The position numbers were made by a program, and so were the translations under genes. From Chelydra serpentina (Eukaryota; Chordata; Testudines; Chelydridae), in the NCBI GenBank assembly GCA_037349315.1, contig JBAIAC010000621.1, positions 62,001-126,000 on the forward strand: DNA of 64,000 nucleotides. The letters run 5' to 3'. The notes beneath the pieces were generated by a model. It was not told the origin of the DNA, ran no database searches, and saw only the letters and a list, made by a program, of their open reading frames with translations. Each line of letters starts with the position of its first letter. Within the stretch, counting starts at the first letter, position 1. This document shows, piece after piece, positions 42,842-55,400 of the stretch.

Positions 42842-43366
42842 GACAGTGACACCACGTGGCCACGTGGGGTAATGCACACAGCGTCTCTCAGAGAGCGACA
42901 GTGACACCGAGTGGCCACGTGGGGTAATGCACACAGCGTCTGTCTCAGAGAGCGACAGTGACACCGAGTGGCCACGTGGGGTAATGCACACAGCGTCTGT
43001 CTCAGAGAGCAACAGTGACACCGAGTGGCCACGTGGGGTAATGCACACAGCGTCTCTCAGAGAGCAACAGTGACACCGTGTGGCCATGTGGGGTAATGCA
43101 CACAGCGTCTCTCTCAGAGAGCAAGAGTGACACCGGGTGGCCACGTGGGGTAATGCACACAGCGTCCTCTCTCAGAGAGCAACAGTGACACCGGGTGGCC
43201 ACGTGGGGTAACACACACAGCATCTCTCTCAGAGAGCAACAGTGACACCGGGTGGCCACGTGGGGTAATGCACACAGCGTCTCTCTCAGAGAGCAACAGT
43301 GACACTGGGTGGCCACGTGGGCTAATGCACACAGCGTCTCTCAGAGAGCAACAGCGACACCAGGTG
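42842..43366. repeat. 55-57-bp minisatellite with CACGTG in each unit
   Basis: About nine to ten units; GTGGCCACGTGGGG starts at 42856, 42911, 42968, 43025, 43080 (variant CATGTG), 43137, 43195, 43252 and 43309. Unit length alternates between 55 and 57 (once 58), mostly through a CT indel in CTCTCAGAG/CTCTCTCAGAG. Nearly every unit has an E-box palindrome CACGTG and GGTAATGCACACAGCG. It is related to the two-copy repeat at 10838-10960. Confidence 0.95.
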
Positions 43367-43435
43367 GTTTACCTCCCATACCGGGTGGAGGAGCTGGAGA
43401 AAGTGGTGGCAGGTCTTCGATGGGTCAGCTGGTAG

Positions 43436-43770
43436 CAGGGCCGGCTCCAGGCACCAGCAAAACAAGCTGGTGCTTGGGGCAGCAAGTTTGTAGGGGCAGC
43501 ATTCTAAAAATGTGCCCCGGCCACCCTAGCTCACCTCCGCTGCCACCGGAGGGGGAGATCCCCAGCGGCCGCAGCAGCGTGCGAACCAGCTGATTCGCGC
43601 GCCGCTGCTCCCCCTCCCAACTAGGCTTGAGAGCCTGGGGGAGGAGGCAGGGCTGGGGATTTGGGGAAGGGGCTGAGTTGAGGCGGGGGTGGGGTAAGAA
43701 AAAAACGGGAGGGGGGGTGCGGTCAAATTTGTTTTTGCTTGGGGCAGCAAAAATCCTAGAGCCGGCCCTG
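43436..43770. mobile_element. hAT-type MITE with 8-bp target duplication
   Basis: 335 bp with terminal inverted repeats CAGGGCCGGCTC and AGAGCCGGCCCTG. Exact 8-bp flanking duplication GCTGGTAG (43428-43435 and 43771-43778). There is no transposase frame. Confidence 0.92.
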
Positions 43771-43778
43771 GCTGGTAG

Positions 43779-44194
43779 AGCAGAGACCTGGAACCAGCTC
43801 CCAGGAAGTCATCCTTACGTCACCCTTGTGACTCCAGCTTGACGGAGAGCTTCTTTTCCTTCCCCTTGCTGAGAAAGAGCAAGAGAAGAAAGATCACCCG
43901 CATGGGCCCACTGGGTCCACAAGCCCACGCTGCTTTTCTGTGCTGGGGAGCGTGAAATGAGGGACTCGTGGCAGGTAATGCCACTCCTGCATTTCCAGAA
44001 TACAAGCCCAAAGATCATGCTAAAGCCTGGGGTTCAACTATCCATCCATCCCCAGTATCCTGTCCACCGACAGTGGCCAATGCCAGGTGACCCGGAGTGA
44101 GTGGACCTAACAGGTAATGATCAAGTGATCTCTCTCCTGCCATCCATCACCCCCCTTTGACAAACAGAGGCTAAGGACACCATTTCTTACCCAT
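43779..44194. other. no gene seen
   Basis: Unassigned sequence between the MITE and the CR1-type LINE fragment. Confidence 0.4.
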
Positions 44195-45003
44195 TCTGGC
44201 TAATAGCCATTAATGGACTTAACCTCCATGAATTTATCCAGTTCTCTTTTAAACCCTGTTATAGTCCTAGCCTTCACAGCCTCCTCAGGCAAGGAGTTCC
44301 ACAGGTTGACTGTGCGCTGTGTGAAGAGGAACTTCCTTTGATTTGTTTTAAACCTGCTGCCCACTAATTTCATTGGGTGGCCCCTAGTTCTTTTATTATG
44401 AGAACAAGTAAATAACTTTTCCTTATTCACTTCCTCCACACCACGCATAATTTTATAGACCTCTATCATACCCCCCTTAGTCTCCTCTTTTCCAAGCTAA
44501 AAGTCCTAGCCTCTTTAATCTCTCCTCATATGGGACCCGTTCCAGACCCTAATCATTTTAGTTGCTCTTCTCTGAACTTTTTCTAATGCCAGTATATCCT
44601 TTTTGAGATGAGACTACAATTGTACGCAGTATTCAAGATGTGGGCGCACTATGGATTTGTATAGGGGCAGTAAGATATTCTCCATCTTATTCTCTATCCC
44701 TTTTTAATGATTCCTAACATCACGTTTGCTTTTTTGACTGCCGCTGCACACTGCATGGACATCTTTAGAGAACTATCCATGATGACTCCAAGATCTTTTT
44801 CCTGATTAGTTGTAGCTAAATTAGCCCCCATCATATTGTATGTATAGTTGGGGTTATTTTTTTCCAATGTGCATTACTTTACATTTATCCACATTAAATG
44901 TCATTTGCCATTTTATTGCCCAATCATTTAGTTTTGTGAGATCTTTTTGTAGTTCTTCACAGTCTGCTTTGGTCTTAAGTATCTTGAGCAGCTTAGTATC
45001 ATC
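44195..45003 (-). mobile_element. CR1-superfamily LINE ORF2 fragment
   Basis: The minus strand encodes DDTKLLKILKTKADCEELQK, LNDWAIKWQMTFNVDKCKVM, then after frame breaks [20 protein letters not shown] and FFTQR-like [20 protein letters not shown], the C-terminal third of a LINE reverse transcriptase. It starts exactly at the catalytic FADD block, where the Penelope-like sequence begins at 45004. It is more diverged than the CR1 at 18836 and belongs to another lineage (CR1/L3-like). Confidence 0.85.
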
Positions 45004-46235
45004 TAAACGAAAATAAGAAAGAAAAACTTGTAGCACCTTAGAGACTAACAAATTTTCAGCATAAGCTTTTGTGGGTTAATACCCACTTCATCGGATGCAT
45101 GGAATGAAACACACTGCAGACAGACATTTATACAGTCAGAGAAACATGATGGTCCAGGTGTATAGACCAATCTTAAGAGGCTAATTATTTGAGAGAAAGC
45201 ATGACAGCAGGGGAAGAAAAAGCTTTTGAAGTGATAAACAAGATGGTCACACAGGTGTGAATGAGGATCGTTAACTTAAGGGAAATAGATTCAATTAACA
45301 TAATGGCCGAGCCATTCCAAATCTCGATTTAATCCGGAGGCAACGCAATCTAGTTTGCATATCAATTCGAGTTCAATAGTTTCTCTTTGAAGTCTGCTTT
45401 TGGAGTTAATCTGTCGCAACACTGCTACCCTCAAATCTGTCACTGAGTGATCAGGGAGGTTGAAGTGTTCACCTACTGGTTTTTGAATGTTATGATTCCT
45501 GATGTCAGATTTGTGTCCATTTATTCTTTTGTGTAGAGACTGTCCGGTTTGGCCAATGTACATGGGAGAGGGGCATTGCTGGCACATGATGGCATATATC
45601 ACATTGGTAGATGTGCAGGTGAATGAGCCCCTGATGGCGTGGCGGATGTGATTAGGCCCTGTGATGGTATCACTTGAATCGATATGTTGACAGAGTTGGC
45701 ATCGGGCTTTGTTGCAAGGATAGGTTCCTGGGTTGGTGTTTTTGTTGTATGGTGTGTGGTTGCTGGTGAGTATTTGCTTCAGGTTGGGGGGCTGTCTGTA
45801 AGCGAGGATTGGTCTGTCCCCCAAGATCTGTGAGAGTGAGGGATCATCTTTTAGGATAGGTTGTAGATCTTTGATGATGCGCTGGAGAGGTTTTAGTTGG
45901 GGGCTAAAGGTGACGGCTAGTGGTGTTCTGTTATTTTCTTTTTTGGGCCTGTCTTGTAGTAGGTGACTCCTGGGTACTCTTTTGGCCCTGTCGATCTGTT
46001 TTTTCACTTCAGCAGGTGGGTATTGTAGTTGTAAGAATGCTTGATAGAGATCTTGTAGGTGTTTGTCTCTGTCTGAGGGATTGGAGCAAATGCGGTTGTA
46101 TCTTAGAGCTTGGCTGTAGACAATGGATCGTGTGGTGTGTCCAGGATGGAAGCTGGAAGCATGTAGGTAAGTATAGCGGTCAGTAGGTTTCCGGTATAGG
46201 GTGATGTTAATGTGACCATGAAGTGTCTCTTGTGG
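45004..46235 (-). mobile_element. Penelope-like element, 3' part
   Basis: The minus strand carries the C-terminal half of a Penelope-like ORF, then a 3' region containing the plus-strand readings TTGTAGCACCTTAGAGACTA and CACTTCATCGGATGCATGGA, typical termini of these elements. Truncated at the 5' side near 46235 beside a GT repeat. Confidence 0.85.
45291..46235 (-). CDS. Penelope-like ORF fragment: RT thumb and GIY-YIG endonuclease
   Basis: Open to a stop at 45291 for about 315 codons of element sequence. LYRKPTDRYTYLHASSFHPG is the thumb-side end of the Penelope reverse transcriptase. CNKARCQLCQHI and the GIY-YIG nuclease core follow: NVIYAIMCQQC, MYIGQTGQSLHKRINGHKSD and PVGEHFNLPDHS, with the YIG Tyr, the catalytic Arg (HKRINGH) and the Glu (GEHFN) all present. 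Penelope-like elements are known to pair RT with GIY-YIG. The fingers and palm of the RT are missing by truncation. The frame continues upstream into GT-repeat translation (SHTHT...), which is not part of the protein. Confidence 0.9.
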   Translation of the reverse strand, partial: PQETLHGHINITLYRKPTDRYTYLHASSFHPGHTTRSIVYSQALRYNRICSNPSDRDKHLQDLYQAFLQLQYPPAEVKKQIDRAKRVPRSHLLQDRPKKENNRTPLAVTFSPQLKPLQRIIKDLQPILKDDPSLSQILGDRPILAYRQPPNLKQILTSNHTPYNKNTNPGTYPCNKARCQLCQHIDSSDTITGPNHIRHAIRGSFTCTSTNVIYAIMCQQCPSPMYIGQTGQSLHKRINGHKSDIRNHNIQKPVGEHFNLPDHSVTDLRVAVLRQINSKSRLQRETIELELICKLDCVASGLNRDLEWLGHYVN

Positions 46236-46320
46236 GGTGAGTGTGTGTGTGGGGAGAGTGTGAAAGAGACACATTGTGTGTGTGTGTGAGAGATACAGTG
46301 TGTGTGTGTGTGGCGGGGAG
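46236..46320. repeat. GT/AG microsatellite
   Basis: Interrupted GTGTGTGTGT and GAGAGT runs at the 5' edge of the Penelope-like fragment. Confidence 0.85.
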
Positions 46321-47530
<1,210 letters not shown>

Positions 47531-48899
47531 GCTCCCCTCCCAAATCCCCTTGCGGCCAGTTGCACAGTGCGATAGCTACCCACAATGCACTGCTCTTTGG
47601 GGCGACGCAAGAGTTGCTAGAGTGGATGCGCTCTGGTGACACAAGGAGCAGAGTGTTTCATTAAAACACTTCAACTAAAGCAGCGTAACTCTGTAGTGTG
47701 GACACAGCCTGAGAGTGAGGCAAGACCGAGCTCCCCTTGACACAAAGGATGCTCATGTAAGTGGGGGAATAGTCCCGCTATTGTGAGGAACTTTCCTGGC
47801 TTCTGCACTACTCCAGTGAAATGGGCTAGCGGAAGGATCTCAGTCCTCGCTCCCACCTCCTTTACCCCAGAGGCCTCCCTGCCCTCGAGGACTCCCCTTG
47901 TACTCTCCTCTCTGGCAGAGTCCTCGTAACCCAACAAGGCTGGGCCCAGGATTCCTGGGGGGCTCGACCCCCAACCTTGCTGTGGTCACCTAGGTCAGGG
48001 GCTAGGGTGTCCCCACTCCGGGGTACTCTCTCTGCATTTCCCTAACCCACAGATCATTGCATACAATTCAAAGCAAATGCAAATTATTTAATCAACAATT
48101 AATTTTAAAATGAATAAGGAAACATGGGAAAGGCTAATGAAAACACATCACCCCGCTCTGTGGCAGGGAACATCACAACAGTTGTCTCTGAAATGTCAGG
48201 GCAGGTCAGTCTGTTCCTTTGCAAGTCCCAGCTCCTTCTCAGGCCCTGGCTGTGCTGCAGGGACGCTGTGGTTTGGACACTTGCTCTGGCGGTGGCCACT
48301 CGCTCGCAGGCTCTGGGTGGCAGGACCCTTCTTCCCAGCGTCTCCCCTGCCCCGTCGGGGTTTAGATCCCCCTGCAAGTCTGGCCCGCAGGGACTCTTGG
48401 CTGGGGCGTCTCCCTGTGCTGGGCCCACTGCCCAGGATCCCCCTCGCTCTCCCCAGCTGCTCCCCGCACCCGGCTCCGGACTGCTCCAGCCCCAGCTCCA
48501 CCCTCTGCCTCAGCTCCGCTCTGCCTCCAGCCCCCTGGGCTGCTGCAGCTCTGCTCCCAGGGCAGGTCTGTGTCTCTGGGCTGCTTTTCTGGCCCCTGTG
48601 GATCTGGCCCAGCTCAGCTCTGGCCTCTGCCCTCTCCTTAGCTCGGCCGCGCTCCATCTGACTCAGGCAACTCCAGCTCACACGAAGGATGGGATCCACC
48701 CTGGCCTCCTGACAGCCTGATTCGCCTGCCCGCCCTGTCAATCAGAGCTGACCTGGAGCATTGGCCTCTCCCCATTGCCCCTGGGGACTGTCAGTCCCAT
48801 CGACCCGCCCCCTTTTGTTACTGGGAGCTCTGAACCTTAGTAAGAGGATAACAGTCCCCTTACACACAGGCACTGAAACTAAAGAATGACAAGTTCCTC
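47531..48899. other. no gene; repeats not classified
   Basis: 47600-47710 (AACTCTGTAGTGTGGACACA) resembles a short DNA transposon end. About 48000-48840 has the look of an old LTR or LTR-proximal sequence (AT-rich block then C-rich block), but I cannot place its ends. Several overlapping frames here lack domains. Confidence 0.35.
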
Positions 48900-48981
48900 T
48901 GCAGTTGACAGGATTTGAACCTGTGCAGCGAAACCCCAACGGATTTCAAGTCTGTCGCCTTAACCACTCGGCCACAACTAC
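48900..48981 (-). tRNA. tRNA-Ser(TGA)
   Basis: The minus strand GTAGTTGTGGCCGAGTGGTT with AAGGCGACAGA, the loop CTTGAAA (anticodon TGA), a variable arm GTTGGGGTTTCGCTGC, T arm GGTTCAAATCC and acceptor CAACTGC. The acceptor stem pairs fully with one G:T, and both promoter boxes are intact. The discriminator is A, where serine tRNAs normally have G. It is the best-preserved tRNA in the window. Confidence 0.85.
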
Positions 48982-49436
48982 TGGCTTTGTGCAGTTTCTC
49001 ACTACGCTCTAGTTCTGTTCTCACTGAGTGATCATTTCCTATTGTTTCCTCAGACCAGCTTCCACAACACACTCACTGCCGTGCCATTGTGTAAGTGTGT
49101 CCATGGCTGAACAGCAAGAATTCCTGCTCATTTCCCTGCTGGCTGGAGCATGATGAGAGTGTGTTTGTGGATAATGACACTGCTGTAGATTGTTGTCCTT
49201 TTCCTGCCTCGACAGTTCAGACAGTCCCTTTCCCATCATATCCCCAGCACATCAGTGATTGCAATAGCAGGGGCAGGTTTTCTCTGGGGCACGGAGCTTT
49301 GCCAGGGGGTTGGTGGCTCCTTTCTTTCCTCACCCTGGAGTAAATTCAGCTTTTTATTCCATCCCTGATGTTTCATGGAATAACAACAGCAGCACGAAGA
49401 AAGAGAAGAGCGAATATCTCACTGTCAGGGCTGAAG
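48982..49436. other. no gene seen
   Basis: Unique-looking sequence between the tRNA-Ser gene and the G-rich satellite. Confidence 0.4.
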
Positions 49437-52400
49437 GGGGCAGGGTGGGTCTCAGGGGAGGGGTCAGAGAGGTGTGGGTGGTGGGCAGGGTGGGTCTCAG
49501 GGGAGGGGGCAGAGAGGTGTGGGCGGGGGGCAGGGTGGGTCTCAGGGGTGGGGGCAGAGAGGTGTGGGCGGGGGGCAGGGTGGGTCTCAGGGGAGGGGGG
49601 CAGAGAGGTGTGGGCGGGGGGCAGGGTGGGTCTCAGGGGAGGGGTCAGAGAGGTGTGGGCGGGGGGCAGGGTGGGTCTCAGGGGTGGGGTCAGAGAGGTG
49701 TGGGCGGGGGGCAGGGTGGGTCTCAGGGGAGGGGGCAGAGAGGTGTGGGCGGGGGGCAGGGTGGGTCTCAGGGGTGGGGTCAGAGACGTGTGGGCGGTGG
49801 GCAGGGTGGGTCTCAGGGGTGGGGTCAGAGAGGTGTGGGCAGTGGGCAGGGTGGGTCTCAGGGGTGGGGTCAGAGAGGTGTGGGTGGTGGCAGGGTGGGT
49901 CTCAGGGGAGGGGGCAGAGAGGTGTGGGCGGGGGGCAGGGTGGGTCTCAGGGGTGGGGTCAGAGAGGTGTGGGTGGTGGCAGGGTGGGTCTCAGGGGAGG
50001 GGGCAGAGAGGTGTGGGCGGGGGGCAGGGTGGGTCTCAGGGGAGGGGTCAGAGAGGTGTGGGCGGGGGGAAGGGTGGGTCTCAGGGGAGGGGGCAGAGAG
50101 GTGTGGGCGGGGGGCAGGGTGGGTCTCAGGGGTGGGGTCAGAGAGGTGTGAGCGGTGGGCAGGGTGGGTCTCAGGGGAGGGGTCAGAGAGGTGTGGGCGG
50201 GGGGCAGGGTGGGTCTCAGGGGAGGGGTCAGAGAGGTGTGGGCGGGGGGCAGGGTGGGTCTCAGGGGTGGGGTCAGAGAGGTGTGAGCGGGGGACAGGGT
50301 GGGTCTCAGGGGAGGGGTCAGAGAGGTGTGGGCGGGGGCAGGGTGGGTCTCAGGGGAGGGGGCAGAGAGGTGTGGGCGGGGGGCAGGGTGGGACTCAGGG
50401 GAGGGGGCAGAGAGGTGTGGGCGGGGGGCAGGGTGGGGTCTCAGGGGTGGGGTCAGAGAGGTGTGGGTGGTGGGCAGGGTGGGTCTCAGGGGAGGGGGCA
50501 GAGAGGTGTGGGTGGTGGGCAGGGTGGGTCTCAGGGGTGGGGTCAGAGAGGTGTGGGTGGTGGGCAGGGTGGGTCTCAGGGGAGGGGGCAGAGAGGTGTG
50601 AGCGGTGGGCAGGGTGGGTCTCAGGGGTGGGGTCAGAGAGGTGTGGGCGGGGGGCAGGGTGGGTCTCAGGGTGGGGTCAGAGATGTGTGGGCGGGGGGCA
50701 GGGTGGGTCTCAGGGGTGGGGTCAGAGAGGTGTGGGTGGTGGGCAGGGTGGGTTTCAGGGGAGGGGTCAGAGAGGTGTGGGCGGGGGGCAGGGTGGGTCT
50801 CAGGGGAGGGGGCAGAGAGGTGTGGGTGGTGGGCAGGGTGGGTCTCAGGGGAGGGGGCAGAGAGGTGTGGGTGGTGGGCAGGGTGGGTCTCAGGGGAGGG
50901 GTCAGAGAGGTGTGGGTGGTGGGCAGGGTGGGTCTCAGGGAGGGGGCAGAGAGGTGTGGGCGGGGGGCAGGGTGGGTCTCAGGGGAGGGGGCAGAGAGGT
51001 GTGGGCGGTGGGCAGGGTGGGTCTCAGGGGAGGGGTCAGAGAGGTGTGAGCGGTGGGAAGGGTGGGTCTCAGGGGAGGGGTCAGAGGGGTTTGGGCGGGG
51101 GGCAGGGTGGGTCTCAGGGGAGGGGTCAGAGAGGTGTGGGCGGGGGAAGGGTGGGTCTCAGGGGAGGGGGCAGAGAGGTGTGGGCGGTGGGAAGGGTGGG
51201 TCTCAGGGGAGGGGTCAGAGAGGTGTGGGCGGTGGGCAGGGTGGGTCTCAGGGGTGGGGTCAGAGAGGTGTGGGCGGGGGGCAGGGTGGGTCTCAGGGGA
51301 GGGGGCAGAGAGGTGTGGGCGGGGGGCAGGGTGGGTCTCAGGGGAGAGGGCAGAGAGGTGTGAGCGGGGGGCAGGGTGGGTCTCAGGCGTGGGGTCAGAG
51401 AGGTGTGAGCGGGGCGCAGGGTGGGTCTCAGGGGTGGGGTCAGAGAGGTGTGGGCGGGGGGCAGGGTGGGTCTCAGGGTGGGGTCAGAGAGGTGTGGGCG
51501 GGGGGCAGGGTGGGGTCTCAGGGGTGGGGTCAGAGAGGTGTGGGCGGGGGCAGGGTGGGTCTCAGGGGTGGGGTCAGAGAGGTGTGGGCGGGGGGCAGGG
51601 TGGGTATCAGGGGAGGGGTCAGAGAGGTGTGGGCGGGGGGCAGGGTGGGTCTCAGGGGTGGGGTCAGAGAGGTGTGGGCGGGGGGCAGGGTGGGTCTCAG
51701 GGGAGGGGGCAGAGAGGTGTGGGCGGGGGGCAGGGTGGGTCTCAGGGGTGGGGTCAGAGAGGTGTGGGCGGGGGGCAGGGTGGGTATCAGGGGAGGGGGG
51801 CAGAGAGGTGTGGGCGGGGGGCAGGGTGGGTCTCAGGGGTGGGGTCAGAGAGGTGTGGGCGGGGGGCAGGGTGGGTCTCAGGGGAGGGGTCAGAGAGGTG
51901 TGGGCGGGGGGCAGGGTGGGTCTCAGGGGTGGGGTCAGAGAGGTGTGAGCGGTGGGCAGGGTGGGTCTCAGGGGAGGGGGCAGAGGGGTTTGGGCGGGGG
52001 GCAGGGTGGGTCTCAGGGGAGGGGTCAGAGAGGTGTGGGCGGGGGGCAGGGTGGGTCTCAGGGGAGGGGGCAGAGAGGTGTGGGTGGTGGGAAGGGTGGG
52101 TCTCAGGGGAGGGGTCAGAGGGTTTTGAGCGGGGGGCAGGGTGGGTCTCAGGGGAGGGGGCAGAGAGGTGTGAGCGGGGGGCAGGGTGGGTCTCAGGGGT
52201 GGGGTCAGAGAGGTGTGGGCGGGGGGCAGGGTGGGTCTCAGGGGAGGGGGCAGAGAGGTGTGGGCGGGGGGCAGGGGTGGGTCTCAGGGGTGGGGTCAGA
52301 GAGGTGTGGGCGGGGGCAGGGTGGGTCTCAGGGGAGGGGGCAGAGAGGTGTGGGGTGGTGGCAGGGTGGGTCTCAGGGGAGGGGGCAGAGAGGTGTGGGC

Positions 52401-55400
52401 GGGGGGCAGGGTGGGTCTCAGGGGAGGGGGCAGAGAGGTGTGGGTGGTGGGCAGGGTGGGTCTCAGGGGTGGGGTCAGAGAGGTGTGGGCGGGGGGCAGG
52501 GTGCGTCTCAGGGGTGGGGGCAGAGAGGTGTGGGCGGGGGGCAGGGTGGGTCTCAGGGGTGGGGGCAGAGAGGTGTGAGCGGTGGGCAGGGTGGGTCTCA
52601 GGGGAGGGGGCAGAGAGGTGTGGGCGGGGGGCAGGGTGCGTCTCAGGGGTGGGGGCAGAGAGGTGTGAGCGGTGGGCAGGGTGGGTCTCAGGGGAGGGGG
52701 CAGAGAGGGTGGGGCGGGGGGCAGGGTGGTCTCAGGGGAGGGGTCAGAGGGGTTTGGGCGGGGGGCAGGGTGGGTCTCAGGGGAGGGGCAGAGAGGTGTG
52801 GGCGGGGGGCAGGGTGGGTCTCAGGGGAGGGGGCAGAGAGGTGTGGGCGGGGGGCAGGGTGGTCTCAGGGGAGGGGGCAGAGAGGTGTGGGCGGGGGGCA
52901 GGGTGGGTCTCAGGGGACGGGTCAGAGAGGTGTGAGCGGGGGGCAGGGTGGGTCTCAGGGGAGGGGGCAGAAAGGTGCGGGCGGGGGGCAGGGTGGGGTC
53001 TCAGGGGTGGGGTCAGAGAGGTGTGGGTGGTGGCAGGGTGGGTCTCAGGGGAGGGGGCAGAGAGGTGTGGGCGGGGGGCAGGGTGGGTCTCAGGGGTGGG
53101 GTCAGAGAGGTGTGGGTGGTGGCAGGGTGGGTCTCAGGGGAGGGGGCAGAGAGGTGTGGGTGGTGGCAGGGTGGGTCTCAGGGGAGGGGGCAGAGAGGTG
53201 TGGGCGGGGGGCAGGGTGGGTCTCAGGGGTGGGGTCAGAGAGGTGTGAGCGGGGGGCAGGGTGGGTCTCAGGGGAGGGGTCAGAGAGGTGTGGGTGGTGG
53301 CAGGGTGGGTCTCAGGGGAGGGGGCAGAGAGGTGTGGGCGGGGGGCAGGGTGGGTCTCAGGGGAGGGGGCAGAGAGGTGTGGGTGGTGGGAAGGGTGGCT
53401 CTCAGGGGAGGGGTCAGAGGGGTTTGGGCGGGGGGCAGGGTGGGTCTCAGGGGAGGGGGCAGAGAGGTGTGGGTGGTGGAAGGGTGGGTCTCAGGGGAGG
53501 GGTCAGAGAGGTGTGGGCGGGGGGCAGGGTGGGTCTCAGGGGAGGGGGCAGAGAGGTGTGGGCGGGGGGCAGGGTGGGTCTCAGGGGAGGGGGCAGAGAG
53601 GTGTGGGCGGGGGGCAGGGTGGGTCTCAGGGGAGGGGGCAGAGAGGTGTGGGTGGTGGGCAGGGTGGGTCTCAGGGGAGGGGGCAGACAGGTGTGGGCGG
53701 GGGGCAGGGTGGGTCTCAGGGGAGGGGGCAGAGAGGTGTGGGCGGGGGGCAGGGTGGGTCTCAGGGGAGGGGGCAGAGAGGTGTGGGTGGTGGGCAGGGT
53801 GGGTCTCAGGGGAGGGGTCAGAGAGGTGTGGGCGGTGGGCAGGGTGGGTATCAGGGGAGGGGGCAGAGAGGTGTGGGCGGGGGGCAGGGTGGGTCTCAGG
53901 GGAGGGGGCAGAGAGGTGTGGGCGGGGGGCAGGGTGGGTCTCAGGGGAGGGGGCAGAGAGGTGTGGGCGGGGGGCAGGGTGGGTCTATGGGGAGGGGGCA
54001 GAGAGGTGTGGGTGGGGGGCAGGGTGGGTCTCAGGGGTGGGGTCAGAGAGGTGTGAGCGGGGAGCAGGGTGGGTCTCAGGGGTGGGGTCAGAGAGGTGTG
54101 GGCGGGGGGCAGGGTGGGTCTCAGGGGAGGGGGCAGAGAGGTGTGGGCGGGGGGCAGGGTGGGTCTCAGGGGTGGGGTCAGAGAGGTGTGGGCGGGGGGC
54201 AGGGTGGGTCTCAGGGGAGGGGGCAGAGAGGTGTGGGCGGGGGGCAGGGTGGGTCTCAGGGGAGGGGGCAGAGAGGTGTGTGCGGGGGGCAGGGTGGGTC
54301 TCAGGGGAGGGGTCAGAGGGGTTTGGGCGGGGGGCAGGGTGGGTCTCAGGGGAGGGGTCAGAGAGGTGTGGGTGGTGGCAGGGTGGGTCTCAGGGGAGGG
54401 GGCAGAGAGGTGTGGGCGGGGGGCAGGGTGGGTCTCAGGGGAGGGGTCAGAGAGGTGTGGGCGGGGGGCAGGGTGGGGTCTCAGGGGAGGGGGCAGAGAG
54501 GTGTGGGCGGGGGGCAGGGTGGGTCTCAGGGGAGGGGTCAGAGGGGTTTGGGCGGTGGGCAGGGTGGGTCTCAGGGGAGGGGTCAGAGAGTTGTGGGCGG
54601 GGGGCAGGGTGGGTCTCAGGGGAGGGGGCAGAGAGGTGTGGGTGGTGGGCAGGGTGGGTCTCAGGGGAGGGGTCAGAGAGGTGTGGGCGGGGGCAGGGTG
54701 GGTCTCAGGGGAGGGGGCAGAGAGGTGTGGGCGGGGGGCAGGGTGGGTCTCAGGGGTGGGGGCAGAGAGGTGTGGGCGGGGGGCAGGGTGGGTCTCAGGG
54801 GTGGGGGCAGAGAGGTGTGAGCAGTGGGCAGGGTGGGTCTCAGGGGAGGGGGCAGAGAGGTGTGGGCGGGGGGCAGGGTGGGTCTCAGGGGAGGGGTCAG
54901 AGGGGTTTGGGCGGGGGGCAGGGTGGGTGTCAGGGGAGGGGGCAGAGAGGTGTGGGCGGGGGGCAGGGTGGGTCTCAGGGGAGGGGGCAGAGAGGTGTGG
55001 GTGGTGGCAGGGTGGGTCTCAGGGGAGGGGGCAGAGAGGTGTGGGCGGGGGGCAGGGTGGGTCTCAGGGGAGGGGTCAGAGAGGTGTGGGCGGGGGGCAG
55101 GGTGGGTCTCAGGGGAGGGGGCAGAGAGGTGTGGGCGGGGGCAGGGTGGGTCTCAGGGGAGGGGTCAGAGGGGTTTGGGCGGTGGGCAGGGTGGGTCTCA
55201 GGGGAGGGGTCAGAGAGTTGTGGGCGGGGGGCAGGGTGGGTCTCAGGGGAGGGGGCAGAGAGGTGTGGGTGGTGGGCAGGGTGGGTCTCAGGGGAGGGGT
55301 CAGAGAGGTGTGGGCGGGGGGCAGGGTGGGTCTCAGGGGAGGGGGCAGAGAGGTGTGGGCGGGGGGCAGGGTGGGTCTCAGGGGTGGGGGCAGAGAGGTG

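Noticed and set aside
31196..43366. CRISPR-like regularity
   Set aside because: The repeats are head-to-tail with no unique spacers, and the context is a vertebrate genome.
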